Assembly (NCBI RefSeq): GCF_000238335.3
Contig: NZ_AHCB03000007.1
Location: 531,809 to 595,808, forward strand
Length of the DNA: 64,000 nt
Direction: 5' to 3'
DNA from: Pseudoalteromonas marina
Lineage (GTDB): Bacteria > Pseudomonadota > Gammaproteobacteria > Enterobacterales > Alteromonadaceae
In this document: piece by piece, positions 8,975 through 19,230 of the stretch
Layout: every line of letters begins with the position of its first letter
How positions within the stretch are numbered: the first letter of the stretch is position 1
Translations under genes and position numbers: made by a program
Notes under the pieces: model-generated
What the model saw: only the letters and a program-made list of their open reading frames with translations
What the model was told of the DNA's origin: nothing
Databases searched by the model: none

Positions 8975-9062
8975 ATTGCCCACCAGCTGAAATACATCAA
9001 CATAATTCGTAATAACCCTCTAGCTGAACTATCTTTAATTAACTAAGCAATGTGGGGTTATT

Positions 9063-9488
9063 ATGTTTCTAGTACGACTAATTTACGCAAGCAAAATTTC
9101 AGACGGCTTTGGCCCAAAAGATATAGAAAGTATTTTACAAAGTGCTCGTACCTATAATGTAAAAACACATGTTACCGGCATGCTTTGCTTTAGTAACGAA
9201 TACTTTTTACAGTGCCTTGAAGGCTCCAGAACCGCAGTAAATAATACCTATCAACAAATATTAAACGACAAACGTCACCACAATGTAATTATGCTTAACT
9301 ATACCCAAATTCCAGAAAGAGAATTTGAAAAGTGGTCTATGGGTTATGTTCCACAATCTAGAGTAACCGAATCACTGAATCTGAAATTTTCAGGCTCTGT
9401 TGATTTTAATCCATTTAAAATGTCTGGCGAAAGTGCTCACTTATTAATGCTAGCGTTAAAAGGCAGCATTACAGGTGCTATTAGTTAA
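9063..9488 (+). CDS. Short BLUF-domain blue-light receptor
   Basis: This 141-residue protein is a single BLUF (FAD-binding blue-light sensor) domain plus a short C-terminal helix. All key photocycle positions are present with the spacing of the AppA domain: Tyr8, Asn32, Gln50, Trp91 and Met93. RLIYAS and YFLQCLEGSR are the hallmark segments. There is no fused effector domain, so output must be through a partner, as in short BLUF proteins such as PixD or Slr1694 types. No obvious partner gene is adjacent. Confidence 0.92.
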   Translation: MFLVRLIYASKISDGFGPKDIESILQSARTYNVKTHVTGMLCFSNEYFLQCLEGSRTAVNNTYQQILNDKRHHNVIMLNYTQIPEREFEKWSMGYVPQSRVTESLNLKFSGSVDFNPFKMSGESAHLLMLALKGSITGAIS

Positions 9489-9560
9489 AATACGCATATA
9501 TTATTGTTTTTATTGTTAACTTAAGCCAAGCTAAGCCAACTTTAATTAATGGAACAATTA

Positions 9561-10289
9561 ATGAAAAAAGTACTGTTAGCCACGAGCTTAGTGATCAGCA
9601 GCCAAGTAATGGCTGCTGACGTTAAATATACGTCAACCCCTATTAATATTGACGGCGTATCTGAAAGCGCATGGGATAAGGCTGCTTGGCACGATATGCC
9701 ACATTTAATGGATGGTACATTGCCTTCAAACGATGCCGATTTTAAAGGCCGCTATCGCTTGTTGTGGGATGAAAAATTCTTATACCTACAAGCCGATATT
9801 GTAGATGATGTTTTAATAGATACACACCCAGACCCTACCTATAAATATTGGGATGACGATGCCCTTGAAATATTTATAGATAGCGATGCATCGGGCGGGA
9901 TTCACCAATTTAACCACACCGCTTTAGCGTACCATATTGGCCTTGATAACCAAGCCGCCGATTACGGCCCTGATAAAAAAGCGCACTTGTATACCGACCA
10001 CTTAGTTAGCAACTGGAAACGCAATACCACTGCGCCCTATAACATAACTTGGGAAGTTGCGATAAAACTCTACCCGAATGATTATAAAGAAGGGGCTAAT
10101 AACACTCCGCTCACCCTAAAGCCAAAACAAGTAATAGGCTTTATGCTCGCGTATTGCGATAACGATGGCAGTGAAACACGCGAGCACTTTATGGGGTCAC
10201 ACGAAGTACAGCCAGTTAACGGTGACAGAAACCGAGGATTTATAGACGCAGATGTATTTGGCAAAATCACCTTACTACCAAAAAAGTGA
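9561..10289 (+). CDS. Secreted CBM9-like carbohydrate-binding protein
   Basis: The start is placed at ATG 9561 (242 residues), not the in-frame ATG at 9549, because a GGAACA ribosome site then falls 5 bases upstream and the protein begins directly with a signal peptide (MKKVLLATSLVISSQVMAAD). The mature part resembles family 9 carbohydrate-binding domains: DGVSESAWDKAAW near the N-terminus, RLLWDEKFLYLQADIVDD, and DDDALEIFIDSDASGG. It has no catalytic domain. It is a probable periplasmic or secreted glycan-binding protein. Confidence 0.8.
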   Translation: MKKVLLATSLVISSQVMAADVKYTSTPINIDGVSESAWDKAAWHDMPHLMDGTLPSNDADFKGRYRLLWDEKFLYLQADIVDDVLIDTHPDPTYKYWDDDALEIFIDSDASGGIHQFNHTALAYHIGLDNQAADYGPDKKAHLYTDHLVSNWKRNTTAPYNITWEVAIKLYPNDYKEGANNTPLTLKPKQVIGFMLAYCDNDGSETREHFMGSHEVQPVNGDRNRGFIDADVFGKITLLPKK

Positions 10290-10583
10290 TGTAAGTTAGC
10301 GTATAGGTTGGGCGCAGCGAAACACAACAAAAAAACCAACCAACAAAATAGAGGCTTTGAACTATCAGTTGTTTTAGCGCTTGCTCTTTTACTTCTCGTT
10401 ATCTTCTCTTTGAGCAAATATTTTTTAAGCATATTTTTCACAAAGAGGACAAGAGGCGCTGCGCTTTTAGAGCTCAATATTGATAACTAAAAACTGAAAG
10501 CTTCTCTTGCTTTAAAAACAAAAAAGCCGCTGTATTTTGCAATACAGCGGCTTTTGAAATCATTTTTCTAAATTAATAGATTA
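10290..10583. other. Intergenic stretch with no supported gene
   Basis: The 294 bp between the CBM9-like gene and typA hold a GTTGGGCGCAGCGAAACAC string that resembles fragments of common gammaproteobacterial intergenic repeats, then low-complexity AT-rich sequence, then the typA terminator. Short open frames here are not supported by ribosome sites or protein character. Confidence 0.4.
10519..10555 (-). terminator. Intrinsic terminator of typA
   Basis: A 15-bp perfect stem (AAAAGCCGCTGTATT with its complement) and a 4-base loop lie 29 bp after the typA stop. On the minus strand it is followed by TTTTGTTTTT. Confidence 0.9.
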
Positions 10584-12404
10584 TTACTTAGGAGCACGAC
10601 CCGCACGTTTACGCTCATTTTCAGTTAAATGACGTTTACGAATACGAATGTTCTCAGGTGTAACTTCTACTAACTCATCATCAGCAATAAACTCAAGCGC
10701 TTGCTCAAGTGAATAGTTCAGATGTGGTGTCAATGTTTGTGCTTCATCTGTACCAGATGCACGAACGTTAGTAAGTTGCTTACCCTTAAGCGCGTTAACT
10801 GTAAGGTCGTTATCACGGCTATGAATACCGATAACCATACCTTCATAAACTTCAACACCGTGACCGATGAATAAACGGCCGCGCTCTTGTAAGTTAAATA
10901 ATGCGTTAGTAAGTGCTTTACCTGTTGCGTTTGCAATCATTACGCCGTTCTTACGAACACCTAGCTCGCCACCTTTGTGCGGACCGTAGTGATCGAACGT
11001 ATGGTAAAGTAAACCAGAACCCGAAGTAAGTGTCATGAACTCAGTTTGGAAACCGATTAAGCCACGGCTTGGGATCATAAAGTCCATACGCATACGGCCT
11101 TTACCATCTGGTGCCATGTCAGTAAGTTCACCCTTACGAAGACCAATTTGCTCCATGATAGAACCTTGGTGCTCTTCTTCACAGTCAATAGTTAGTGTTT
11201 CATACGGTTCTTCTAACACGCCATCAACAGTACGTAAGATTACTTCTGGACGAGATACAGCAAGCTCGTAACCTTCACGACGCATGTTCTCGATTAAGAT
11301 GCCTAGGTGTAATTCACCACGACCTGATACGCGGAAGCTATCTGGGTTGTCAGTATCTGCAACACGAAGTGCTACGTTGTGTACTAATTCTTTGTCTAAA
11401 CGCTCACGAATATTACGTGATGTTACAAACTTACCTTCTTTACCACAGAACGGTGAGTTGTTTACAGAGAACGTCATTGTAACTGTTGGCTCATCAACAC
11501 TTAGTGGTGGTAATGCTTCAACGTTGTTAGGACAACAAAGGGTATCAGAAATCTTAAGCTCGCCTAAACCTGTTACAGTAACGATGTTACCAGCATAAGC
11601 TTTATCAGTGTCGATACGCTCAAGGCCTAAGTAGCTTTGTACTGAACCAATTTTACCGTTTCGAGTCGTGCCGTCAGCGCCAATAACTGTAACTTGTTGG
11701 TTAGTCGCAACAGAACCACGTTTAATACGACCAATACCGATTACACCTTTGTACGAGTTGTAATCAAGCTGAGAGATTTGCATTTGGAAGTCACCTTCAG
11801 GATCTGCATCCGGTGGTGATACTTCGTCAACGATCATCTTGAACATAGGTTCCATGTTGTCTGATGGCTCGTCTAAATCTAATGTCGCCCAGCCGTTGAT
11901 AGCTGATGCGTAGATTACTTTAAAGTCTAACTGTTCATCAGTTGCACCAAGGTTATCGAATAAATCAAAGATTTGATCCATAACCCAATCTGGGCGTGCA
12001 CCTGGCTTATCAATTTTATTGATAACGACGATTGGCTTTAAGCCTTGCGCGAATGCCTTTTGCGTTACGAAACGCGTTTGTGGCATTGGACCTTCTTGAG
12101 CATCAACAAGTAATAATACTGAGTCAGCCATCGAAAGTACGCGTTCAACTTCACCACCGAAATCGGCGTGTCCCGGGGTATCTACGATATTGATGTGGTA
12201 GTCATTCCAAGAGATAGCTGTGTTTTTAGCTAAAATGGTAATACCACGTTCTTTCTCAATGTCGTTTGAGTCCATCACGCGCTCTTCGTTACCGCCGCGT
12301 GTTTCTAATGTACCTGATTGCTCAAGTAGTTTGTCAACCAGAGTTGTTTTACCGTGGTCAACGTGCGCGATAATCGCTATATTTCTTAACTGTTCGATGC
12401 TCAT
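10584..12404 (-). CDS. typA: Ribosome-associated translational GTPase TypA/BipA
   Basis: TypA/BipA is an EF-G-like GTPase involved in 50S assembly and stress or cold adaptation. The start is placed at ATG 12404 (606 residues), giving the family N-terminus [21 protein letters not shown]; the frame stays open 17 codons further upstream but those codons do not match. GTPase motifs are all visible: AHVDHGKTT (G1), RGITI (G2), DTPGHADF (G3), NKID (G4). Domain II, the EF-G-like domains III and V, and the BipA-specific C-terminal domain ending in [15 protein letters not shown] follow. It is divergent from glnA, as in E. coli. Confidence 0.97.
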   Translation of the reverse strand: MSIEQLRNIAIIAHVDHGKTTLVDKLLEQSGTLETRGGNEERVMDSNDIEKERGITILAKNTAISWNDYHINIVDTPGHADFGGEVERVLSMADSVLLLVDAQEGPMPQTRFVTQKAFAQGLKPIVVINKIDKPGARPDWVMDQIFDLFDNLGATDEQLDFKVIYASAINGWATLDLDEPSDNMEPMFKMIVDEVSPPDADPEGDFQMQISQLDYNSYKGVIGIGRIKRGSVATNQQVTVIGADGTTRNGKIGSVQSYLGLERIDTDKAYAGNIVTVTGLGELKISDTLCCPNNVEALPPLSVDEPTVTMTFSVNNSPFCGKEGKFVTSRNIRERLDKELVHNVALRVADTDNPDSFRVSGRGELHLGILIENMRREGYELAVSRPEVILRTVDGVLEEPYETLTIDCEEEHQGSIMEQIGLRKGELTDMAPDGKGRMRMDFMIPSRGLIGFQTEFMTLTSGSGLLYHTFDHYGPHKGGELGVRKNGVMIANATGKALTNALFNLQERGRLFIGHGVEVYEGMVIGIHSRDNDLTVNALKGKQLTNVRASGTDEAQTLTPHLNYSLEQALEFIADDELVEVTPENIRIRKRHLTENERKRAGRAPK

Positions 12405-12738
12405 ATATTTACTCAGAGAAATTAAATTCTCAATGATCCTGCAAGATCTACGCACTCATCTGCGTTTTCACGAGATGTCCAAGCATAGGATTTAAAAGGG
12501 CGCATATTATCCCTCATTAATGACATGGATGAAAGTTTATCCAATACAATTTTCAAAACTTTCTCAATACTTTTACTAAGTATCTGTTTTATATATGACA
12601 ATTATATGAAATAAATTGTCATTATTTTTTCAAAAATGCAGTTTACACTATTTATACGATATTTTTGGCACTCTTTTACATTTAGGTTATGCTGATTTCG
12701 AGCGATTAAATTAACAACAAATTGTAGTGCACATAGCC
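12405..12738. promoter_or_regulatory. typA upstream half of the typA-glnA divergent region
   Basis: This part of the 506-bp divergent region is very AT-rich and must carry the typA promoter. I see no convincing -35/-10 pair to name and no ORF. TGGCAC at 12666 looks like a sigma-54 -24 element but lacks the GC of the -12 element, so I do not call it. Confidence 0.4.
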
Positions 12739-12776
12739 TGCACCAAAGTGGAATTTAACTGCACCATAGTGGTGCT
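12739..12776 (+). promoter_or_regulatory. Two NtrC (NRI) binding sites upstream of glnA
   Basis: Site 2 (12760-12776), TGCACCATAGTGGTGCT, is a near-perfect match to the TGCACYA-N3-TGGTGCA dyad. Site 1 (12739-12755), TGCACCAAAGTGGAATT, has one strong half-site. Their centres are 21 bp apart (two helical turns), and they lie 80-100 bp upstream of the sigma-54 promoter, the classic enhancer layout of glnA. Confidence 0.85.
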
Positions 12777-12838
12777 ATTTTATGCCCCACATTGTAGCAA
12801 CTAAGTTTTTTTAACCTATAAACATAGAGTTATAAAAA

Positions 12839-12854
12839 TGGCACAAAATCAGCT
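12839..12854 (+). promoter_or_regulatory. Sigma-54 promoter of glnA
   Basis: TGGCACAAAATCAGCT keeps the invariant GG of the -24 element and GC of the -12 element with the required spacing of 10 bases between them. Transcription should begin near 12865, leaving a leader of about 45 bases before the GGAGG ribosome site (12902-12906) of glnA. Confidence 0.8.
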
Positions 12855-12910
12855 TAATAAATCCCAAAGCAATTATGCAGCAATAATAAAACCCAATAGT
12901 TGGAGGACAC

Positions 12911-14317
12911 ATGTCACAATCGGTTTTAGATTTTATTAAAGAAAATGACGTTAAGTTCATTGATTTACGCTTTACTGATACAAAGGGTAAAGAGCAACAT
13001 GTATCTATTCCTCATCACCAAGTTGATGAAGATTTTTTCGAAGACGGTAAAATGTTCGACGGTTCTTCAATTGCTGGTTGGAAAGGCATAAACGAATCAG
13101 ATATGGTTTTAATGCCTGTTGCTGAATCAGTAAAACTTGACCCTTTCACTGAAGAAACAACATTAATCGTACGTTGTGACGTTGTAGAGCCTTCTACACT
13201 TCAAGGTTACGAGCGCGACCCGCGTTCAGTTGCTAAACGTGCTGAAGATTACATGCGCTCTACAGGTATCGCTGATACTGTATTATTTGGCCCAGAGCCA
13301 GAGTTCTTCCTTTTTGACGATGTTAAATACAAATCAGACATGTCTGGTTCAATGTACAAAGTTGACGCTGTAGAAGCAGCATGGAACTCAGATAAAGATT
13401 ATGAAGGCGGTAACACTGGTCACCGTCCAGGTGTTAAAGGCGGTTACTTCCCTTGTTCACCTGTTGATTCTTCACAAGATTGGCGTTCAGCTACCTGTTT
13501 AGTACTTGAAGAGCTAGGTCAAGTAGTAGAAGCACATCACCACGAAGTAGCAACAGCAGGCCAAAACGAAATTGCTACGCGTTTTAACAGCATGGTTTTA
13601 AAAGCAGATGAAATCCAAGAAATGAAATATGTTATTCATAACATGGCTCATTTATACGGAAAAACAGCTACATTCATGCCTAAGCCAATTGTTGGTGATA
13701 ACGGTTCTGGTATGCACTGTCACCAGTCTTTAGCTAAAGACGGTGTTAACTTGTTTGCTGGCGATAAATACGGCGGTCTTTCTGAAGAAGCGCTTTATTA
13801 CATTGGCGGTATTATCAAGCATGCTAAAGCTATTAACGCATTTGCTAACGCATCAACTAACTCGTACAAACGTTTAGTACCAGGCTTTGAAGCACCTGTA
13901 ATGCTTGCATACTCTGCACGTAACCGTTCTGCTTCAATCCGTATCCCAGTAGTACCATCTGCGAAAGGTCGTCGTATCGAAGTACGCTTCCCAGATCCAA
14001 CAGCTAACCCATACCTTGCTTTCTCAGCAATGCTTATGGCTGGCCTTGACGGTATCAAAAACAAGATCCACCCTGGCGATGCAATGGATAAAGATTTATA
14101 CGACTTACCAGCAGAAGAAGCAGCAGAAATTCCACAAGTTGCATCTTCACTTGGTGAAGCACTAGATGCATTAAGTGCTGACCGCGAGTTCTTAACTCAA
14201 GGTGGTGTTTTCACTGACGACCTAATCGATGCTTACATTGCACTTAAAGGTCAAGAAGTTGAAAAACTTAACATGACAACTCACCCAGTTGAGTTCGAAA
14301 TGTACTACAGCTGTTAA
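12911..14317 (+). CDS. glnA: Glutamine synthetase type I
   Basis: Type I (GSI-beta) glutamine synthetase (468 residues) makes glutamine from glutamate, ammonia and ATP. It has the [17 protein letters not shown] signature near residue 50, [11 protein letters not shown] of the ATP/glutamate site near residue 265, and the adenylylation site KDLYDLP, whose tyrosine is codon 397, the same number as in E. coli. Adenylylation control by GlnE is therefore expected. Expression should be under NtrC/sigma-54 from the elements just upstream. It leads the nitrogen-control block with glnL and glnG, but has its own terminator. Confidence 0.98.
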   Translation: MSQSVLDFIKENDVKFIDLRFTDTKGKEQHVSIPHHQVDEDFFEDGKMFDGSSIAGWKGINESDMVLMPVAESVKLDPFTEETTLIVRCDVVEPSTLQGYERDPRSVAKRAEDYMRSTGIADTVLFGPEPEFFLFDDVKYKSDMSGSMYKVDAVEAAWNSDKDYEGGNTGHRPGVKGGYFPCSPVDSSQDWRSATCLVLEELGQVVEAHHHEVATAGQNEIATRFNSMVLKADEIQEMKYVIHNMAHLYGKTATFMPKPIVGDNGSGMHCHQSLAKDGVNLFAGDKYGGLSEEALYYIGGIIKHAKAINAFANASTNSYKRLVPGFEAPVMLAYSARNRSASIRIPVVPSAKGRRIEVRFPDPTANPYLAFSAMLMAGLDGIKNKIHPGDAMDKDLYDLPAEEAAEIPQVASSLGEALDALSADREFLTQGGVFTDDLIDAYIALKGQEVEKLNMTTHPVEFEMYYSC

Positions 14318-14347
14318 TTTGACACTGTAAAAGAATGTGTGTTCTCA

Positions 14348-14369
14348 AGCCCGCTTAGCGGGCTTTTTT
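14348..14369 (+). terminator. Intrinsic terminator of glnA
   Basis: AGCCCGC-TTA-GCGGGCT followed by TTTTT. It separates glnA from the downstream DUF4124-glnL-glnG genes, which thus need read-through or their own promoter. Confidence 0.88.
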
Positions 14370-14431
14370 AATGGTAAATTAAATCAAACTCCACTAAAGT
14401 TAAGCAATCATAAAAATTGCAGGGTAGCAGT

Positions 14432-14953
14432 GTGAATAGTAAGATTTTATTGCTAATGATTACTTTAGGATTAAGTAATTATGGTTATGCGGGTGAAAAA
14501 AGAATTTACGCTTGGAAAGATCAAAACGGCGTTTTAGTGTTTTCAGATACACCGCGTAAAGGTGCTACAGAGGTAAAACTCTCTAGCCAAAGCTTAACTA
14601 TGCCCGCTAAAGATATAGCGACTCTCAGCAGCCAATCCCATACTAAAAAAACAGGGTTTGGTATTGCCATTACGTCACCTGAACACAATCAAACCATTCA
14701 TGAAAATACCGGCACAATATACGTCACCAGCCGCGTAATGCCGAGCTTTAAAGCAGGCTATACCATTCAATTGCTTGTTAATGGAGAAGCAAACGGCCCT
14801 GCAATAAATAACTCAGTATTTGCAATTGCTGATGTTGAAGCCGGTGAACATATGCTTCAACTAAGACTGTTTAACGAGAAAAACCAAATTATCGCTGTGA
14901 GCGAGCCACGTATATTTAATATGCGCAGAAAAGGCAAAATCCATAGCAATTAA
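14432..14953 (+). CDS. DUF4124-domain periplasmic protein
   Basis: I start this at GTG 14432 (173 residues), preceded by AGGGT, because it gives a good signal peptide (KILLLMITLGLSNYGYAG). The DUF4124 signature follows directly: RIYAWKDQNGVLVFSDTP. The C-terminal part (residues 75-165) looks like a small beta-sandwich (ITSPEHNQTIHENTGTIYV...), similar to domains that follow DUF4124 in other proteins. Genes of this type commonly lie between glnA and glnL in gammaproteobacteria. Function is unknown. Confidence 0.8.
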   Translation: MNSKILLLMITLGLSNYGYAGEKRIYAWKDQNGVLVFSDTPRKGATEVKLSSQSLTMPAKDIATLSSQSHTKKTGFGIAITSPEHNQTIHENTGTIYVTSRVMPSFKAGYTIQLLVNGEANGPAINNSVFAIADVEAGEHMLQLRLFNEKNQIIAVSEPRIFNMRRKGKIHSN

Positions 14954-15036
14954 AGCGAAACTTAATACTTAGGCGCAGCAGCTCATTTAAGATAAAACCT
15001 GGCCTGTAAACACCTGCGCACTAAAATGGTGCAAAC

Positions 15037-16107
15037 ATGATTAATAACAAAAATTTTAGCCCCGAACTGCTTGATGCCATATGGCAAAATCAAACAACGG
15101 CAGTTATGCTTCTCGATAAAAATTTTACCGTTTTTTATGCCAATACCAGTACCAGTGAGTTACTTGGGCTTGCCACTAAACGCTTACTCGAACAGCCCTT
15201 TGATACCCTTTTTAATTACCATTCAATTGACTTAAAACGCATCGCGCAGTTTTCATTAATTGATGGCGTTGATTGCCAACAACACAGAGCTGACGTAGTC
15301 TTTAGCGATTCTCGCCATGCCAAAGTAAGTGTTAATTCAAGGCGAATTAACTTTAAAGGTACTGCGTATATTTTATTAGAATGTCGTCAAACGGACGATG
15401 AAATAAAGCACGATCAAGCTTCAAATCAAATGCATCAATACCAAGCAGCACGTAACTTAATAAGAGGCTTGGCACACGAAATTAAAAATCCTTTAGGTGG
15501 AATTCGCGGAGCGGCGCAATTATTGCAATATGAGGTTGATCAGCAAGAAAGAAATCAATGCGCTGAGCTCATCATTGAGCAAGCAGACAGATTACGTGAA
15601 CTAGTAGATAGACTTTTAGGGCCTAATCAACTGCCACAGAAATCTTACGTTAATATACACCAAGCGTTAGAGTCGGTAGTGAAGTTAAGCACACTCGATA
15701 ATTGTTCAAATATCGAATTAAAAAAAGATTACGATCCTAGTATCCCTAATGTGTTTATTGATCAGAGTAAAATACAACAAGTGGTTTTAAATATTGTTCG
15801 TAATGCTCAGCAGGCGCTTACTGAGGGTGGTGAGATAAAAATAAAAACGCGTATTAATCATCAACACCGTCGTCCAGGTAAGGCACCTAAAAAAGCCTTG
15901 TTGATCCAAATATCTGATAACGGACCAGGCATAGATCACAGCATACGTGAAACCTTGTTCTACCCTATGATCACCAACAAAGAAGGTGGCTCAGGGCTTG
16001 GACTCTCGATTGCACAGACGCTCATTGATCAGCACGATGGCTATATTGAATGTGATAGCTGGCCTGGACATACTGAATTTAATATCTATCTGCCCTTTGC
16101 AGATTAA
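15037..16107 (+). CDS. glnL: Nitrogen regulation sensor histidine kinase NtrB (NRII)
   Basis: Soluble two-component kinase/phosphatase of 356 residues that phosphorylates NtrC under nitrogen limitation and is governed by PII protein. An N-terminal PAS domain (about 10-120) is followed by the H-box GLAHEIKNPLGG, with phospho-acceptor His147, then N (NIVRNAQQAL), G1 (DNGPGID) and G2 (GSGLGLSIAQ) ATP-binding boxes. No membrane segment is present, as expected for NtrB. It directly precedes glnG. Confidence 0.96.
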   Translation: MINNKNFSPELLDAIWQNQTTAVMLLDKNFTVFYANTSTSELLGLATKRLLEQPFDTLFNYHSIDLKRIAQFSLIDGVDCQQHRADVVFSDSRHAKVSVNSRRINFKGTAYILLECRQTDDEIKHDQASNQMHQYQAARNLIRGLAHEIKNPLGGIRGAAQLLQYEVDQQERNQCAELIIEQADRLRELVDRLLGPNQLPQKSYVNIHQALESVVKLSTLDNCSNIELKKDYDPSIPNVFIDQSKIQQVVLNIVRNAQQALTEGGEIKIKTRINHQHRRPGKAPKKALLIQISDNGPGIDHSIRETLFYPMITNKEGGSGLGLSIAQTLIDQHDGYIECDSWPGHTEFNIYLPFAD

Positions 16108-16121
16108 TGTTTGGAGTTGCC

Positions 16122-17507
16122 ATGAAAACAGTTTGGCTTGTAGATGATGATGCATCAATTCGTTTTGTACTTGAAAAAGCACTTGAACGCTCTGGTTTTA
16201 ATGTAGAAAGCTTTGCCAACGCGCAAGATGTACTTAATGCATTGAAGTTTAGTCAACCTACTGTTTTAGTATCGGATGTGAAAATGCCCGGTATGGATGG
16301 CATGGCCCTACTTGAACTCATCGCAGAACAAAACCCTGGCTTGCCAGTAATAATAATGACTGCGCACTCAGACCTAGATTCGGCAGTGAACGCCTTTCAA
16401 AAAGGGGCATTTGAGTACTTAGCTAAACCATTCGATTTAAATGAAGCCGTTGCACTTGTTGAAAGCGCATTTAGAGCAAATTCCACAAAAAAAACCAAAC
16501 GTAAGCAAACGCCTCCTAAAAGTGCTCACATCATTGGTGAAGCACCCGCTATGCAAGAGGTCTTTAGAGCAATAGGTAAACTTTCAGCATCTAGCATGAG
16601 TGTTTTGATTAATGGTGAGTCGGGCACAGGTAAAGAGCTAGTTGCAAGTGCACTTCACAATCACAGCCCGCGCAAAGAAAACCAATTTATTGCACTTAAT
16701 ATGGCTGCAATACCTAAAGAGTTAGTCGAGTCTGAGCTGTTTGGCCATGAAAAAGGCGCGTTCACCGGTGCCGATACCGTGCGAAAAGGTCGATTTGAAC
16801 AAGCCAATGGCGGCACTTTATTTTTAGATGAAATTGGCGATATGCCTTTAGATGTGCAAACACGCTTACTTCGCGTACTTGCCGATGGAGAATTTTACCG
16901 TGTTGGTGGTCATCAAAGTATAAAAGTTGATGTACGTATTATTGCCGCAACACATCAAAACTTAGAAGACTTAGTTAAACAAGGTAAGTTTAGGGACGAT
17001 TTATTCCATCGCTTAAATGTAGTACGCCTTCGTTTACCTGCTTTACGTGAACGCACCGAAGATATTGAGCGCTTAGCGCAACACTTTTTACATAAGAGCG
17101 CTAAAGATCTGCAAGTAGAAAGCAAAGTATTGAGCCCTAAAGCCACAGAGCAACTTCGTTTATTTAACTGGCCAGGCAATGTTCGCCAACTTGAAAACAC
17201 CTGTCGTTGGTTAACGGTTATGGCACCAGGCGAGCTTGTTACAGAGCAAGATTTGCCCCCTGAAATTATTGAAGTAACACCAATACAAGAGGAAGGTGAT
17301 TGGCTGGATGCTTTTCAGCAATGGCTTAATAATGAACTAAAACAAGGTAAAGAAAATATTTGGCCAGACATACAGGCACAACTAGAAACACGCTTAATTA
17401 AAACAGCACTTGCTAATTGTTCGGGTCACAAACAAGATGCCGCCATAAAAATAGGCTGGGGTCGCAATACATTGACCCGAAAATTAAAAGAGCGCAATAT
17501 TAGCTAA
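16122..17507 (+). CDS. glnG: Nitrogen regulation sigma-54 activator NtrC (NRI)
   Basis: The start is placed at ATG 16122 (461 residues), where GGAG sits 6 bases upstream; the ATG at 16107 overlaps the glnL stop and would add five unconserved residues. Receiver domain: acidic pocket DDD at 8-10 and phospho-acceptor Asp52 ([10 protein letters not shown]). AAA+ sigma-54 activator domain: Walker [16 protein letters not shown] (sigma-54-contacting GAFTGA loop), and a LFLDEIGDM Walker B. C-terminal Fis-type helix-turn-helix ([20 protein letters not shown]). Its target sites are visible upstream of glnA in this window. Confidence 0.97.
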   Translation: MKTVWLVDDDASIRFVLEKALERSGFNVESFANAQDVLNALKFSQPTVLVSDVKMPGMDGMALLELIAEQNPGLPVIIMTAHSDLDSAVNAFQKGAFEYLAKPFDLNEAVALVESAFRANSTKKTKRKQTPPKSAHIIGEAPAMQEVFRAIGKLSASSMSVLINGESGTGKELVASALHNHSPRKENQFIALNMAAIPKELVESELFGHEKGAFTGADTVRKGRFEQANGGTLFLDEIGDMPLDVQTRLLRVLADGEFYRVGGHQSIKVDVRIIAATHQNLEDLVKQGKFRDDLFHRLNVVRLRLPALRERTEDIERLAQHFLHKSAKDLQVESKVLSPKATEQLRLFNWPGNVRQLENTCRWLTVMAPGELVTEQDLPPEIIEVTPIQEEGDWLDAFQQWLNNELKQGKENIWPDIQAQLETRLIKTALANCSGHKQDAAIKIGWGRNTLTRKLKERNIS

Positions 17508-17533
17508 CAATGTGCATTAAATTTTGATATCGA

Positions 17534-17992
17534 ATGAAATTAATCGAACACATTCCATTGTTTAAACAAATGGAAATAATTAACAGGCTACATTTTTTTA
17601 AGGAATTTACGCTCAACGAGCGTCAAATTTTATTAGAATCATATGGCCTATTGTATTTAGTTGGCCAGCACCAATTTTTGTTTAAACAGTTCGATAACGA
17701 TAAACGATTGTATATTGTACTTAGCGGCGCACTTTTAGTATTTAAGCATAATCACTTACTTGAACTGGGCACAATAGAGCCTGGCGAATTTATAGGTGAA
17801 GGCGCATTTATAAATAACAGAGAGCGCAGTACAAGTGCTCGCGCTAAAACCGACACCATTGTCCTTGCCATCACTCCCGAAGCACTCACTCAGTTACCCA
17901 ATGTCATTCGAGAAAAAATTAAAGACCGTATTATTGAAGGTATGAGTGAACGAATAACTAAGCTCAGTGACTATATAGAAAATCACGGTTAG
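17534..17992 (+). CDS. Cyclic-nucleotide-binding-domain protein without DNA-binding domain
   Basis: The 152-residue protein is a CRP-like cyclic nucleotide monophosphate-binding fold (residues 15-130), with the phosphate-cassette region GEFIGEGAFINNRERSTSARA, but no helix-turn-helix follows. It ends in a helical tail. The arginine and small-residue pattern is compatible with nucleotide binding, which is not proven. It begins 27 bp after glnG and may be co-transcribed. Role unknown; it could be a stand-alone regulatory subunit. Confidence 0.75.
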   Translation: MKLIEHIPLFKQMEIINRLHFFKEFTLNERQILLESYGLLYLVGQHQFLFKQFDNDKRLYIVLSGALLVFKHNHLLELGTIEPGEFIGEGAFINNRERSTSARAKTDTIVLAITPEALTQLPNVIREKIKDRIIEGMSERITKLSDYIENHG

Positions 17993-17993
17993 C

Positions 17994-18659
17994 TCAGTCC
18001 ATATAAACAACCTGCAATGAGCAATCGAGCCAGCTAGGATTATTAACATGGGCTGTAAACGTGTAAGTATCTGATGGTTTATCGCCAAAGGGCGTATTTA
18101 TAAGTGGCTGCGAGTGACGATAAGTTTGCGAATAATTTTTGTAATAAATGACAACGTAACCATATAAAAACTCCCAACCCAACCTCACAACTGCGCCACT
18201 GGGTAACGTGAAATCAGCGTATTCTTTGGTAAAGGTAACGATTAAATCATTGTACTTATCTTCACTGCATTGAGTTGTTCGTAATTGTTTAGGCATTACA
18301 AAAGCAGCATTTGCAGCCGTATTTTTTAAATAAAAACCTATATTGCCATCACCATAAAAATGGTTTGAGCGACTTGTATAATTAACTTGTGGCTCATACC
18401 CGAGCGCTTGCATTATGGACGCAAGTTGTTCTGTCTCTTTGGAATAAATTTTATCGCTTGATAAAAGCAACGTTGCTTCACCAAAATCTGATGGAATTTC
18501 TAACGTTACATATTCATAGGGAAGAATTTGTGCTTTTAACGCCGCATCGAGCTGATTACGTTGTTCATCTTGCAAGTTTTCACTAAAAACATAAACGGTG
18601 GGTTGTTGGCATGCAACTAACATACATGCCAATACACAAATTAAAAGTCCTTTTTTCAT
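17994..18659 (-). CDS. Hypothetical lipoprotein
   Basis: The ATG at 18659 is chosen over the GTG two codons upstream because GAGG lies 5 bases ahead of it (221 residues). The lipoprotein signal is MKKGLLICVLACMLVAC with lipidated Cys17. The mature domain has no family that I recognise: an N-terminal half with alternating beta/alpha character and a C-terminal half with YGYVVIYYKNYS and two cysteines. It converges on the cNMP gene with one base between the stops. Confidence 0.65.
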   Translation of the reverse strand: MKKGLLICVLACMLVACQQPTVYVFSENLQDEQRNQLDAALKAQILPYEYVTLEIPSDFGEATLLLSSDKIYSKETEQLASIMQALGYEPQVNYTSRSNHFYGDGNIGFYLKNTAANAAFVMPKQLRTTQCSEDKYNDLIVTFTKEYADFTLPSGAVVRLGWEFLYGYVVIYYKNYSQTYRHSQPLINTPFGDKPSDTYTFTAHVNNPSWLDCSLQVVYMD

Positions 18660-18714
18660 AGTCACCTCAATTGATTACACTTGTAGTCTATTAGAGGTAT
18701 TGCTTTATCGCAAC

Positions 18715-19002
18715 TTAATTTATTTGGTTATCTAACCAAGCATCTACACTTTTACGCGTATATAACACCTCTTTGAATAAGCGGTGACGTTCAAATTCCA
18801 AAACGCTTTTTTTGTTAGTGTTGCCACTGAGTAACTGGCTGTGTGTATCGTTAAATTTTGAAATAACCGAAAACCCGCGTTCAGGTTTTTGGTCGTGCTT
18901 TTTTATTGAATTACTAAGGTGTTCCCTAACGTCATCGGCAGTTAACATGTCTGAATGATTTAAGCCCATTAGCTCTTTTCTCATTGCTAATCTTACGCCC
19001 AT
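18715..19002 (-). CDS. Hypothetical protein, 95 residues
   Basis: A GGAGT ribosome site lies 6 bases before ATG 19002. The product is a charged, mostly helical small protein (MGVRLAMRKELMGLNHSDML... RKSVDAWLDNQIN) with no signal peptide or membrane segment. I do not recognise the family. It may be cotranscribed with the lipoprotein gene downstream. Confidence 0.55.
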   Translation of the reverse strand: MGVRLAMRKELMGLNHSDMLTADDVREHLSNSIKKHDQKPERGFSVISKFNDTHSQLLSGNTNKKSVLEFERHRLFKEVLYTRKSVDAWLDNQIN

Positions 19003-19230
19003 TTTTTACTCCATGATTCTATGTATTCTAAATTCGACACAGCTATAGCAATTAGTAAGCCACTTACAAACATGGCTCGCCGGAGCTTAACTAATAAATA
19101 CTTCAGTTTTTTTAAAGTGAGTCATTTTTTAAAAAATAACTAATACGTAAATTTGAGTGATTTGGTTTGGTGCATAATTGGCCCTATGCCTTTATACTAA
19201 AGCCTATGCAAGCCTCCACCGAGAGTAACA

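Noticed and set aside
10308..10490. 60-codon ORF with hydrophobic stretch between the CBM9-like gene and typA
   Set aside because: TTG start without ribosome site, overlapping an equally long antisense frame; it begins inside a sequence that looks like an intergenic repeat fragment.
10730..11598. Several ORFs of 68-104 codons on either strand inside typA
   Set aside because: They are shadows of a highly conserved gene in other frames, with no ribosome sites or protein features.
12666..12681. TGGCAC... as a second sigma-54 promoter
   Set aside because: The -12 GC dinucleotide is missing at the required distance; the element at 12839 fits far better.
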